A DNA stretch of 64,000 nt from Galbitalea soli (lineage in GTDB: Bacteria > Actinomycetota > Actinomycetes > Actinomycetales > Microbacteriaceae), in contig NZ_JAAGWZ010000001.1 of NCBI RefSeq assembly GCF_010686725.1, forward strand, positions 682,001 through 746,000, read 5' to 3'. Shown here in pieces: positions 51,445-60,058 of the stretch. Numbering within the stretch: the first letter of the stretch is position 1; each line of letters begins with the position of its first letter. The position numbers were made by a program, and so were the translations under genes. The notes under the pieces are model-generated. The model had not been told where the DNA came from and ran no database searches. It saw only the letters and a program-made list of their open reading frames with translations.

Positions 51445-52340
51445 GACACCACCTCGTCGCTCGGAAAGTTGACGAGCACGCGGGCGGTCCCCTGGCTCGT
51501 CGTCACGAGTCCCACGAGCCGCCCGTCGGGCGCGAGCGTCGCGATGGGTGCGTCGGAGTCGGCGAGCGCCGTGTCGAGGGCGGCCGGCCGGATGCGCTTA
51601 CCCTGCGTGAGGGCGACCACCTCCGCGGCATCCACCCGCACGCTCGGGAAGAGGCGCGTCGCGACCTCGGCCGGAGTCAGCAGCCCGGCCAGCAGGCACT
51701 CATCGAGCCCTCCCGCGTCGGAGACCGTGAACGGCCCGACCCGCGTGCGGCGCAGCGCCGTCAGGTGCCCGCCCACGCCGAGCGCGGCGCCCAGATCGCG
51801 GGCGAGGGCGCGGATGTACGTGCCCGAGCTGCACTCGACGACGACGTCGAGCTCCAGCCCGTCCGCGCGCCGGGTCGCCATCACGTCGAAGCGCGACACC
51901 GTCACTCGGCGCGCCGGGAGCGCGACCTCCTCGCCCTCCCGCACCAGATCGTAAGCGCGACGACCGGCCACCTTGATCGCGCTCACCGAGCTGGGAACCT
52001 GCTCGATCCCGCCCGTGAGAGCCTCGATCGCGGTGCGGATCGACTCCTCGCTCACCGCCACGGTGTCGGCCGGCGAGCCGAGGGGTTCGCCCTCGACGTC
52101 ATCGGTCGTGGTCGCCTGCCCCAGCCGGATCGTCGCCTCGTAGCGCTTGTCGAGGCCGACCAGATAGGTGAGCAGTCGGGTCGCGCTGTCGATACCGAGC
52201 ACGAGCAGACCGGTGGCCAGGGGGTCGAGGGTGCCGGCGTGGCCGACCTTGCGCGTGCCGGCCAGACGGCGGACCCGCGAGACGACGTCGTGGCTGGTCA
52301 TCCCGGTCGGTTTGTCGACGAGCAGGATCCCGCTCGTCAT
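51441..52340 (-). CDS. truB: tRNA pseudouridine(55) synthase
   Basis: A 299-residue pseudouridine synthase that modifies U55 in the T-loop of tRNAs. GILLVDKPTGMTSHDVV and the catalytic aspartate motif HAGTLDPLATGLLVLG are unmistakable; SSGTYIRALARDLG is the second family motif. The C-terminal PUA-like region follows. The start is ATG 52340. First gene of a truB-membrane-membrane-ribF operon; its usual upstream neighbour rbfA lies 2.7 kb away, beyond three inserted genes. Confidence 0.96.
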   Translation of the reverse strand: MTSGILLVDKPTGMTSHDVVSRVRRLAGTRKVGHAGTLDPLATGLLVLGIDSATRLLTYLVGLDKRYEATIRLGQATTTDDVEGEPLGSPADTVAVSEESIRTAIEALTGGIEQVPSSVSAIKVAGRRAYDLVREGEEVALPARRVTVSRFDVMATRRADGLELDVVVECSSGTYIRALARDLGAALGVGGHLTALRRTRVGPFTVSDAGGLDECLLAGLLTPAEVATRLFPSVRVDAAEVVALTQGKRIRPAALDTALADSDAPIATLAPDGRLVGLVTTSQGTARVLVNFPSDEVVS

Positions 52341-52424
52341 GCGCGCCTCGGGAGGTGGGGGAACTGCATGACTCACAGGGTATCCGGCTCGAGTGTGCGC
52401 TGCCGTCGCGCACGCGCGCTCCCG

Positions 52425-52430
52425 TAGGAT
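52425..52430 (+). promoter_or_regulatory. -10 element TAGGAT of the panE-like gene
   Basis: TAGGAT ends 6 nt before the ATG at 52437. Confidence 0.5.
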
Positions 52431-52436
52431 CGCCCC

Positions 52437-53429
52437 ATGCGTATAGGCGTCATCGGTGCGGGCGCGGTCGGCGGCGCCCTCGCCGCCCTGCTCGACCGAG
52501 CCGGTCATGACGTGGAGGTCGCCGCACGCGGCGACACGCTCACCGCGATCCGCACACGGGGCCTGCGACTGTCGGGCGCCTGGGGCGACCATGTCGCGCG
52601 GTTGGACAGCGGCGGTGTGCTCTCCCGGGGTGCCGAATTCGCCATCGTCGCCACCAAGGCTCAGGATTCGGCGGACGCCATCCGGGCCAACGCGGCGCTC
52701 CTGCGCGGAATCCCCGTGCTCGTCGTGCAGAACGGCCTCACCAGCCTGAGCGAGAGCGCGCCGCTCCTGCCCCGCTCGGACGTGGTCGGCGGCCTCGCAC
52801 TCTTCGCGGCGTCGCTCACGGCACCGGGCGAGGTGACGATCACGACCGGTGGCTCGCTGTACGTGGGCGGCGGTGAGCACGACACGCCGGCGCGGTTCGT
52901 GGTCGGGGTGCTGGCGCCGGTCATCCCCACCACCCTCGTCGCCGACTTCGAGGGCGCGCAGTGGACGAAACTCGTGATCAACCAGATCAACGCGCTCCCC
53001 GCGATCACAGGGCTCTCGGCGCAGACGGTGATCGCGACTCCCGCCCTGCGCCGAATCCTTGTGCACAGCATGCGGGAGGCGGTGCGCACCGGTCGTGCCG
53101 CCGGCGCTCGCTTCGCGGAGGTGCAGGGCCTCACCCGTCGCCGGCTGCGCGCCTTCACGGCGCTGCCCGACTGGGCGGCGCAGTTCCTCCCGCTCGCGAT
53201 GGCCCGCTCGATGGGCGTGACGCCGAACCCGGGATCCACCCTGCAGAGCATTCGGCGCGGTGTCGCCACCGAGATCGATCACCTCAACGGGGCGGTCGTG
53301 GCCACCGCGGAGCGCCTCGGACGGCAGGCGCCGGTCAACCGCTCGCTCGTCGAGCTCGTGCACGAGGTGGAGCGATCGCACCGCTTCCTCACGCCCGACG
53401 AGGTCGTTGCTCGGATTCCGCTCGACTGA
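52437..53429 (+). CDS. 2-dehydropantoate 2-reductase family protein (PanE/ApbA-like)
   Basis: A 330-residue NADPH-dependent reductase. The Rossmann motif GVIGAGAVGGALAALLDRAG opens the protein, followed by VATKAQDSADAI and VVQNGLTSL, as in ketopantoate reductase. The C-terminal catalytic part has WTKLVINQINALPAITG with the conserved Lys and Asn. It could provide pantoate for coenzyme A, but the family contains many paralogues of unknown substrate. Leaderless start at 52437. Divergent from truB. Confidence 0.88.
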   Translation: MRIGVIGAGAVGGALAALLDRAGHDVEVAARGDTLTAIRTRGLRLSGAWGDHVARLDSGGVLSRGAEFAIVATKAQDSADAIRANAALLRGIPVLVVQNGLTSLSESAPLLPRSDVVGGLALFAASLTAPGEVTITTGGSLYVGGGEHDTPARFVVGVLAPVIPTTLVADFEGAQWTKLVINQINALPAITGLSAQTVIATPALRRILVHSMREAVRTGRAAGARFAEVQGLTRRRLRAFTALPDWAAQFLPLAMARSMGVTPNPGSTLQSIRRGVATEIDHLNGAVVATAERLGRQAPVNRSLVELVHEVERSHRFLTPDEVVARIPLD

Positions 53430-53448
53430 GGGGGCACCGGCCGTGCGG

Positions 53449-54108
53449 TCAGCAGGAGTCGGCGAAGACGCGGCGCGGATGCTCGGGGTCGCCGTTGTCG
53501 ACGATCGCGGTCGCGCGCGTGCGCGGGCTCGACTCCCGGAGGTAGAGCTCCATTCCGCCCAGGTGGCGCTCGATGAGCCCCGCTTCGGCGCCGCGCTGGG
53601 CGCTCCGCTCCAGGGCCACCTCGGGATCGACGTCCAGCCAGATCGAGTAGTTCCAGATGCCGCGCAGCTCGGGACGCAGCAGGAAGGGGCCGTCGACGAG
53701 GAGGAGCGCGTCATCCGGCCCGCTCAACCACTTCGGTTCGACCGCCGCATCGCGCGTGACGTCGAAGGCCGCAGGCACGAAGGAGCCGATCCGCCCGATA
53801 CGGAACGGTTCGATGAGCACCCTGCGGAACGTCGCGTAATCGTACGAATCGAGGTAGAAGCCCTCGGCCGAGTCGCGTCCCCGCCGGTAGCGTTCGGCGC
53901 GGGGGCGGTGGAAGCCGTCGATGGAGGCGCGGAACGCCTCGTGGCCGCGGCGGCGCAGCTCCTCGGCGAGTTCGTCCGCGAACGGCGCCCCTCCCGCCCC
54001 CTCACGGCCGTCGACGGCGACGACCACGCGCCCACGACCGTAGTTGTGCAGGATCTCGTCGGCGAGCGCGCCGATCACGTCGCGCTTGAGGGGCGTCCAC
54101 CGGGCCAT
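53449..54108 (-). CDS. Uridine kinase-like P-loop protein with altered Walker A
   Basis: A 219-residue protein of the uridine kinase/phosphoribulokinase group, judged by IDGFHRPRAERYRRGRDSAEGFY, the YDYATFRRVLIEPF helix and LLLVDGPFLLRPELR. The Walker A loop, normally GxxGxGK(S/T), here reads GREGAGGAPF, so the phosphate-binding lysine and following Ser/Thr are missing. ATP-dependent kinase activity is therefore doubtful. It is divergent from mutY, sharing an overlapping promoter, and convergent with the panE-like gene. Confidence 0.82.
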   Translation of the reverse strand: MARWTPLKRDVIGALADEILHNYGRGRVVVAVDGREGAGGAPFADELAEELRRRGHEAFRASIDGFHRPRAERYRRGRDSAEGFYLDSYDYATFRRVLIEPFRIGRIGSFVPAAFDVTRDAAVEPKWLSGPDDALLLVDGPFLLRPELRGIWNYSIWLDVDPEVALERSAQRGAEAGLIERHLGGMELYLRESSPRTRATAIVDNGDPEHPRRVFADSC

Positions 54109-54115
54109 GCGGCCC

Positions 54116-54125
54116 AGTTTAGGTT
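54116..54125. promoter_or_regulatory. Overlapping divergent -10 elements of mutY and the uridine kinase-like gene
   Basis: On the plus strand TAGGTT (54120-54125) lies 6 nt before the mutY ATG. On the minus strand TAAACT (54121-54116) lies 7 nt before the other ATG at 54108. The hexamers share two bases, and only 23 bp separate the start codons. Confidence 0.6.
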
Positions 54126-54131
54126 GGGTAG

Positions 54132-54998
54132 ATGGATCTGAGTGCCCGGGTGAACGCGTGGTTCCTGGCGAACCAGCGCGTGCTGCCGTGGCGGGCCGAC
54201 GACTTCCCGGCCTGGGGCATCCTGGTGAGCGAGATCATGCTGCAGCAGACCCCGGTCGCCCGGGTGATCCCGCGGCTCGCCGAGTGGCTGGAGCGCTGGC
54301 CCACTCCCGCGGCACTCGCCGCATCTCCCGCGGGCGACGCGGTGCGCGCGTGGGAGCGCCTCGGCTATCCCCGCCGCGCCCTGAACCTCCACGCTGCGGC
54401 GGTCGCGATCACCGAGCGCCACAGCGGGGTGGTCCCCGCCGAGGTGGATGACCTCCTCGCCCTCCCCGGAATCGGCGACTACACCGCCCGAGCGGTCGCC
54501 GCTTTCGCCTACGGTCGTCGCCATCCCGTCGTCGACACGAACGTGCGGCGGGTCATCGCGCGTGCTGTGGCGGGCCAGGCGGAGCCCGGCCCGCCACGCA
54601 CCCGGGCCGACCTCGCGGCGATGGAGGAGTTGCTTCCCGCGGACGAGCAGGAGGCCCGCACCTTCAACGCCGGCATGATGGAACTCGGCGCCGTCGTGTG
54701 CACGGCCCGGGTCGCACACTGCGAGCAGTGCCCGATCGCGGGGTCGTGCGCGTGGCGGTCGGCCGGGTATCCGCCCTATTCGGGAGAGCGGCGGGCGGTG
54801 CAGAAGCGCTACGAGGGCTCGGATCGCCAGGTGCGGGGACTCATCCTCGGCCTGCTGCGCGAGCGGCACGGGAGCTCCCCCGCGGCCGATGTCGCGGCGG
54901 TGTGGCCCGACCCCGTGCAGCGCGGACGCGCCCTGGGTGGGCTCATCATGGACGGGCTCGTCGTCGGAGACCCGAGCTCGGGCTACCGGCTGCCGTGA
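54132..54998 (+). CDS. mutY: A/G-specific adenine glycosylase
   Basis: A 288-residue base-excision repair enzyme that removes adenine mispaired with 8-oxoguanine. The catalytic Glu is in SEIMLQQT, the helix-hairpin-helix is LPGIGDYTARAV, and the catalytic Asp is in VVDTNVRRV. The iron-sulphur loop C-x6-C-x2-C-x5-C is complete (CTARVAHCEQCPIAGSC). It is shorter than E. coli MutY and lacks most of the C-terminal MutT-like domain, as in other actinobacteria. Leaderless ATG at 54132. Confidence 0.95.
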   Translation: MDLSARVNAWFLANQRVLPWRADDFPAWGILVSEIMLQQTPVARVIPRLAEWLERWPTPAALAASPAGDAVRAWERLGYPRRALNLHAAAVAITERHSGVVPAEVDDLLALPGIGDYTARAVAAFAYGRRHPVVDTNVRRVIARAVAGQAEPGPPRTRADLAAMEELLPADEQEARTFNAGMMELGAVVCTARVAHCEQCPIAGSCAWRSAGYPPYSGERRAVQKRYEGSDRQVRGLILGLLRERHGSSPAADVAAVWPDPVQRGRALGGLIMDGLVVGDPSSGYRLP

Positions 54999-55010
54999 GG
55001 CTCCGCCGGT

Positions 55011-55514
55011 CTAGCGACCGGCGGGTACCGATTCGTCATCGAGGTCGTCGTCGTCGTCGTCGTCCAGATCGAGATCGTCGTCCTCGTCGTCGATCACGCG
55101 AGGCTTGACGTAGGGGTCCTCGTCGCCGGCGTAGGTCGCCGTGCTGGCGAGAGCGGAGACCTCGGTGTCGCGGCTGCGCGCCTCGGCGAGCAGCGAGTCG
55201 ATGAGGGCGGCGTTCTCGGGGATGCCGTCGGCGATGAACTCGAGCGACGGTGTCAGCCGCGCCGTGATGTTCTTGCCCACTTCGCTGCGCAGCATTCCCG
55301 TCGCCGACTTGAGCGCTGCCGCGGTATCGCGACGCTCCTCGTCGGTGCCGTAGACCGTGTAGAAGATGGAGGCGTGCTGGAGGTCGCCCGTCACGCGAAC
55401 GTCGGTGATCGTCACGAATCCGAGGCGCGGGTCCTTGATCCCGCGCTCCAGACGCTTCGCGACGATGACCTTGATGCGGTCGGCCATCTTCGCCGCCCGT
55501 GCTGCGTCGGCCAT
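55011..55514 (-). CDS. rbfA: Ribosome-binding factor A
   Basis: A 167-residue 30S maturation factor with the RbfA KH-like core: DRIKVIVAKRLERGIKDPRLGFVTITDV (key part KDPRLGFVTITDV), then HASIFYTVYG, then RLTPSLEFIADGIPENA. The last 35 residues are an extremely acidic Asp-rich tail, longer than in most RbfA. ATG 55514 is favoured, with GAGGGAGA about 9 nt upstream; GTG 55523 is too near that site. It follows infB by 128 bp on the same strand. Confidence 0.95.
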   Translation of the reverse strand: MADAARAAKMADRIKVIVAKRLERGIKDPRLGFVTITDVRVTGDLQHASIFYTVYGTDEERRDTAAALKSATGMLRSEVGKNITARLTPSLEFIADGIPENAALIDSLLAEARSRDTEVSALASTATYAGDEDPYVKPRVIDDEDDDLDLDDDDDDDLDDESVPAGR

Positions 55515-55642
55515 AACACTCACTCTCCCTCGCCCGCCGTCGTGGTCGATCTCGACGGGCGTCCCGATGATTCAGTCAGCACTGTGTGGGCGGGGTCCCG
55601 GCCCGCGCGCGCTGCGGCGCACCGGGACCCCGTCGGCCGGGG

Positions 55643-58393
55643 TCAGACCCGCGGCTTCTCCTTCATCTCGATCGTCTCGATCTCGTCGCCGATCTGGATG
55701 TCGTTGAACTTGCCGAGACCGATACCGGCCTCGAAGTCCGTGCGCACCTCGGTGACGTCATCCTTGAACCGACGGAGCGACTCGATGGCGAGGTTGTCGC
55801 CGACGACGACGCCATCGCGGATGACCCGCGCCTTGGCGTTCCTCGTGATCGTTCCGGAGCGCACGATGACACCCGCGATGTTGCCGAACTTGGAGGAGCG
55901 GAAGATCTCGCGGATCTCGGCGACGCCCGACTGGACCTCTTCGAACTCGGGCTTGAGCATGCCCTTGAGCGAGTTCTCGATGTCTTCGAGGGCCGAGTAG
56001 ATGACCGAGTAGAACCGCACGTCGACACCCTCACGAGCCGCGCGCTCGCGCGCCTTCGTGTCGGGGCGGACGTTGAACCCGATGATGATCGCGTTGTCGA
56101 CCGTCGCCAGGTTGACGTCGCTCTCGGTGACGGCACCCACACCGCGGTGGATGATCCGCAGCGCGACCGACTCGTCGACCTCGATCTTGAGGAGCGACTC
56201 CTCCAGCGCCTCCACGGCACCGGAGACGTCTCCCTTGATGATGAGGTTGAGCGCGTCGACCTTGCCCTCTTCGAGAGCGCGGGTGAAGTCCTCGAGGCTG
56301 ATGCGCTTGCGGGCACGGGCCAGCTGCGCGTTGCGCTCCACGGCTTCGCGCTTCTCGGCGATCTGGCGGGCGGTGCGGTCATCCTCGATGACGAGGAAGG
56401 TGTCACCGGCTCGCGGAACCGTCGAGAGACCCTGCACCTGCACGGGGCGTGCCGGCTGCGCCTCGGTGACGGGGTCGCCGTTCTCGTCCGACATGGCGCG
56501 AACCTTGCCGTACGCGGTGCCCGCGACGATGGAGTCTCCGACCCGGAGCGTTCCCGACTGGATGAGCACGGTCGCGACCGCGCCGCGCCCCTTGTCGAGG
56601 CGGGCCTCGATGGCGACACCGCGTGCATCCTTGTTGGGGTTGGCGCGGAGGTCGAGGCCCGCGTCGGCGGTGAGCAGCACCGCGTCGAGGAGCTTGTCGA
56701 TGCCCACGTTGCCGAGCGCCGACACGTCGACGAACATGGTGTCTCCACCGTATTCTTCGGCGACGAGACCGAATTCGGTGAGCTGCTGACGCACCTTCGC
56801 CGGGTTCGCCCCGTCCTTGTCGATCTTGTTGACGGCGACCACGATCGGCACACCGGCGGCCTGGGCGTGGTTGAGCGCCTCGACCGTCTGCGGCATGATG
56901 CCGTCGTCGGCGGCCACCACGAGGATGGCGATGTCGGTGACCTGCGCACCTCGAGCACGCATGGCGGTGAACGCCTCGTGACCCGGGGTGTCGATGAAGG
57001 TGATGGCGCGCTCGTGGCCCTCGTGCTCGGTCCAGACCTGGTAGGCACCGATGTGCTGGGTGATTCCACCCGCCTCACCGGCGACGACGTTGGCCTTGCG
57101 GATCGCGTCGAGGAGCTTCGTCTTACCGTGGTCGACGTGGCCCATGACGGTCACGACGGGCGGACGGATCTCGAGGTCGGACTCGTCCTCATCGGCCAGC
57201 TCCTGGTCGAGGTCGATGTCGAAGCCGCTGAGCAGCTCGCGATCCTCGTCCTCGGGCGAGACCATCTGAATCTGGAAGCCGAGCTCGGCACCGAGCACCT
57301 CGAAGGTCGCCTCGTCGAGCGACTCGGTCGCCGTGGCCATCTCACCGAGGTGGAACAGCACGGTCACGAGGTTACCGGGGCTCGCGTCGATCTTGTCGGC
57401 GAAGTCGGTGATCGAGGCGCCGCGGCGCAGTCGGACGACGGTCTTGCCGTCGCCGCGCGGAACGCTGACGCCACCCAGCGAGGGGGCCTCGCGCAGCTCG
57501 AACTCGGCGCGCTTCGTGCGCTTCGACTTGCGAGCCTTGCTCTTGCCGCCACCGCGACCGAAGGCGCCGGCCGTGCCGCCACCGGGGCCACGACCGCGAC
57601 CGCCGGCACCGCCGCCCGCGGGGCGCGGAGCACCGAAACCGGGAGTGGCTCCGGGGGCGCCACCGGGACGCTGGAAGCCTCCACCCGCCGGACGGCCGGG
57701 GCCGCCGGGGCGCTGCTGGAAGGGTGCGCCGCCCGCACCCGCGGGGCGCTGGCCGAAGCCGCCGGGACGGTTGCCCTGACCGGCGCCGCCCGGACGTGGA
57801 GCGCCGGGACGAGGGGCGGAGGGACGGGGAATCGACCCCGGTGTCGGGGCGCCCGGGCGCTGCATGCCCTGGTTGCTCGCGAAGGGGTTGTTACCCGGTC
57901 GCGGGGCGCCGGGGCGCTGCATGCCCTGGTTGCTCGCGAAGGGGTTGTTACCCGGTCGCGGCGTGCCGGGGCGCGGGATGCTGGACGGCCGCGGAGCGGC
58001 GACGTCCGCCGATGCGGCGGGCTTCTCGACGGGGGCAGCGGCAGCCGCCTCGGCCTGAGCCTGACGCTCGGCGACGGTGAGGGGCGCGGGCGCGACCTCG
58101 ACGTGCTCCGCCGCGGCGGAGGCGGCGGGTGCCGGAGCCGGGGCGGGCGCGGCCGGAGCCGGCGCCTTCGCCGCGGGACGCGGAGCCGGGGACGGCGCCT
58201 TCGCCGCCGGAGCCGGGGAGGACTTCACCCCGGCCGCCTCGAGCGCCGCCTTCAGGCGTCGCGCGACAGGCGGTTCGATGCTTGAGGAAGGTCCCTTGAC
58301 GTATTCGCCCATTTCCTTGAGCTTGTCGAGGGCAACCTTGCTGTCGATGCCGAGCTCGGCAGCGACTTCGTGTACGCGTGGTTTGGCAGCCAC
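55643..58393 (-). CDS. infB: Translation initiation factor IF-2
   Basis: A 916-residue GTPase that places initiator tRNA on the 30S subunit. An N-terminal IF2_N domain ([18 protein letters not shown]) is followed by a long Pro/Ala/Gly-rich segment with [10 protein letters not shown] repeats, then a second IF2_N, then the GTPase domain (G1 [13 protein letters not shown]3 DTPGHEAF, G4 NKIDK) and C-terminal domains. GTG 58393 is chosen because AGGAGA lies 6 nt upstream and the product begins [11 protein letters not shown] as in relatives. Confidence 0.98.
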   Translation of the reverse strand: MAAKPRVHEVAAELGIDSKVALDKLKEMGEYVKGPSSSIEPPVARRLKAALEAAGVKSSPAPAAKAPSPAPRPAAKAPAPAAPAPAPAPAASAAAEHVEVAPAPLTVAERQAQAEAAAAAPVEKPAASADVAAPRPSSIPRPGTPRPGNNPFASNQGMQRPGAPRPGNNPFASNQGMQRPGAPTPGSIPRPSAPRPGAPRPGGAGQGNRPGGFGQRPAGAGGAPFQQRPGGPGRPAGGGFQRPGGAPGATPGFGAPRPAGGGAGGRGRGPGGGTAGAFGRGGGKSKARKSKRTKRAEFELREAPSLGGVSVPRGDGKTVVRLRRGASITDFADKIDASPGNLVTVLFHLGEMATATESLDEATFEVLGAELGFQIQMVSPEDEDRELLSGFDIDLDQELADEDESDLEIRPPVVTVMGHVDHGKTKLLDAIRKANVVAGEAGGITQHIGAYQVWTEHEGHERAITFIDTPGHEAFTAMRARGAQVTDIAILVVAADDGIMPQTVEALNHAQAAGVPIVVAVNKIDKDGANPAKVRQQLTEFGLVAEEYGGDTMFVDVSALGNVGIDKLLDAVLLTADAGLDLRANPNKDARGVAIEARLDKGRGAVATVLIQSGTLRVGDSIVAGTAYGKVRAMSDENGDPVTEAQPARPVQVQGLSTVPRAGDTFLVIEDDRTARQIAEKREAVERNAQLARARKRISLEDFTRALEEGKVDALNLIIKGDVSGAVEALEESLLKIEVDESVALRIIHRGVGAVTESDVNLATVDNAIIIGFNVRPDTKARERAAREGVDVRFYSVIYSALEDIENSLKGMLKPEFEEVQSGVAEIREIFRSSKFGNIAGVIVRSGTITRNAKARVIRDGVVVGDNLAIESLRRFKDDVTEVRTDFEAGIGLGKFNDIQIGDEIETIEMKEKPRV
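57855..57961. repeat. 50-bp direct repeat within infB
   Basis: Positions 57855-57904 and 57912-57961 are identical and encode two copies of the [14 protein letters not shown] unit in the disordered part of IF-2. Confidence 0.85.
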
Positions 58394-58535
58394 TTCTCTC
58401 CTGTTCGGGTCTGCACCCGGACAGGGGCAGACCATTAGTTACGGACGGGTCTCATTTCGAGCCGCTCATTAGTTGTCCATAGGTCAATCAGCCTGTTCGT
58501 CACGGGACACGAGGTGTGCCCCTGCTGGTGTGCGA

Positions 58536-58793
58536 TCACGCACGGTGTATTCGATCCGGCCAGCGCTCCAGCTGGGTGGTGTCGAGCGCGACCGCGACCC
58601 GAAGCGCCCGGCCCAGGGCCTTGCGCGAGATCGACTTGTCGACGCACTCGCTCGTGGGATGGACCCACGCACCACGGCCGGGAAGTGTCGCGGAAGGATC
58701 CGGGAGCACCACACCATCACGAGCCACGACCCTCAGCAGGGAGGAGCGTTCGGCGCGCGAACGGCAGCCGAGGCAGGTTCGTACGGGATTCAT
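58536..58793 (-). CDS. YlxR family RNA-binding protein (DUF448)
   Basis: An 85-residue protein with the YlxR pattern: MNPVRTCLGCRSRAERSSLLRV (key part RTCLGCR), then GRGAWVHPTSECVD, then RALR near the end. YlxR lies between nusA and infB in most Gram-positives and binds RNA; it has been linked to RNase P control. The ATG at 58793 is chosen because it begins the family domain, with GGTGGGGG upstream. The frame continues 33 codons further up, through duplicated nusA sequence, but that extension is not conserved in kind. Confidence 0.9.
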   Translation of the reverse strand: MNPVRTCLGCRSRAERSSLLRVVARDGVVLPDPSATLPGRGAWVHPTSECVDKSISRKALGRALRVAVALDTTQLERWPDRIHRA

Positions 58794-58846
58794 TGTACCC
58801 CCACCCGGAGCCCGGCGGCTGAGCGCCGCGAAATCCGCGAGCCGCG

Positions 58847-59024
58847 CGGCCCGGCGCTCACGCGCCCGCCCGTACTGCGCGCGGCCCGACATCCATCAGG
58901 ACTCGAGGATCGAGTCCGGCTGAATGACCCCACATCCGTCCAGCCGGCCCGGCGCTCACGCGCCCGCCCGTACTGCGCGCGGCCCGACATCCATCAGGAC
59001 TCGAGGATCGAGTCCGGCTGGATG
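58847..59024. repeat. 98-bp-offset tandem duplication of the nusA 3' end
   Basis: 58847-58926 matches 58945-59024 at 79 of 80 positions. The second copy contains the last NusA codons (PDSILES and stop) plus downstream sequence; the first is an extra copy in the nusA-ylxR gap. Confidence 0.92.
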
Positions 59025-59995
59025 TCGATCCGCGCGCCCGTCAGCTTGGCGGCGAGGCGGGCGTTCTGCCCCTCCTTGCCGATCGCGAGGGAGAGCTGGT
59101 AGTCGGGAACGAGCGCGCGCACGGCCTTGAGCGACTCGTCGATGACGAACGCGCTCGTCACCTTCGCGGGCGACAGGGCATTGGCCACGAAGGTCGCGAG
59201 GTCGGTGGAGTAGTCGACGATGTCGATCTTCTCGTTGTTGAGCTCTGCGGTCACGGCCCGCACCCGCTGGCCGAGTTCGCCGATGCAGGCGCCCTTCGCG
59301 TTGATGCCGGGCTGGGTCGCGCGCACGGCGATCTTGGTGCGGTGGCCGGCCTCGCGGGCCAGAGACGTGATCTCGACGACACCGCTCGCGATCTCGGGCA
59401 CCTCGAGCGCGAACAGCTTGCGCACGAGGGAGGGGTGGGTGCGACTCACTGTGATCTGCGGCCCCTTGAGGCCCTTGCTCACGCTCGTCACGTACACACG
59501 GATGCGGCGACCGTGCGCGTAGTCCTCGCCGGGGACCTGCTCCTCGGGCGGGAGGATGGCCTCGACCGTGCCGAGGTCGACGTGGATCATCCTCGGGTTG
59601 GGGCCCTGCTGGATGACGCCGGCGACGATGTCGCCCTCACGACCGCGGAACTCGCCCAGCACGTGGTCGTCGGCGATGTCGCGGAGACGCTGGTTGATGA
59701 CCTGCTTCGCGGCGAACGCGGCGATGCGCCCGAAATCGCTGGGGCTGTCGACGGCTTCGCCGATCAGGTTGCCGTCTTCGTCACGCTCCTCGACGAACAC
59801 CGTGACATGCCCGCTCTTGCGGTCGAGCTCCACACGAGACTTCGGCGCGGGTGGCTCCCCCGGCTTGTGCTCGGACTGATCGGTGTGCTTGAGGTAGGCG
59901 GTGTGAATCGCCTGCTCGATGATCTGGACGAGTTCGTCGAACGGGATCTCACGCTCGCGCTCCATGAGGCGCAGCACGCTCAGGTCGATGTCCAC
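58994..59995 (-). CDS. nusA: Transcription termination/antitermination factor NusA
   Basis: A 333-residue NusA. The N-terminal RNA polymerase-binding domain is followed by an S1 domain (GDIVAGVIQQGPNPRMIHVDLG, key part IVAGVIQQGP) and two KH domains (EVPEIASGVVEI, AVRATQPGINAKGACIGELGQRVRAV, IGKEGQNARLAAKLTG). It has no C-terminal acidic repeats, as normal for actinobacteria. GTG 59995 follows GGAGG at 6 nt. rimP, the usual gene just upstream, is absent; an MFS gene is there instead. Confidence 0.97.
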   Translation of the reverse strand: MDIDLSVLRLMEREREIPFDELVQIIEQAIHTAYLKHTDQSEHKPGEPPAPKSRVELDRKSGHVTVFVEERDEDGNLIGEAVDSPSDFGRIAAFAAKQVINQRLRDIADDHVLGEFRGREGDIVAGVIQQGPNPRMIHVDLGTVEAILPPEEQVPGEDYAHGRRIRVYVTSVSKGLKGPQITVSRTHPSLVRKLFALEVPEIASGVVEITSLAREAGHRTKIAVRATQPGINAKGACIGELGQRVRAVTAELNNEKIDIVDYSTDLATFVANALSPAKVTSAFVIDESLKAVRALVPDYQLSLAIGKEGQNARLAAKLTGARIDIQPDSILES

Positions 59996-60058
59996 TGAGG
60001 GCCTCCACTATTCAAGTCTGGTCGACGGCGGCATCCCCGGTACGGTTCGCCGTCCCGT

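Noticed and set aside
55586-58285. An 899-codon open frame antisense to infB
   Set aside because: It mirrors IF-2 in the complementary frame, is rich in Arg/Asp/Glu/His as expected of high-GC antisense, and matches no family.
58790-58990. A 66-codon frame beginning MSGRAQYGRARERRA, repeated in the ylxR upstream frame
   Set aside because: It lies wholly in the duplicated nusA 3' sequence; the shared start is a by-product of the duplication.
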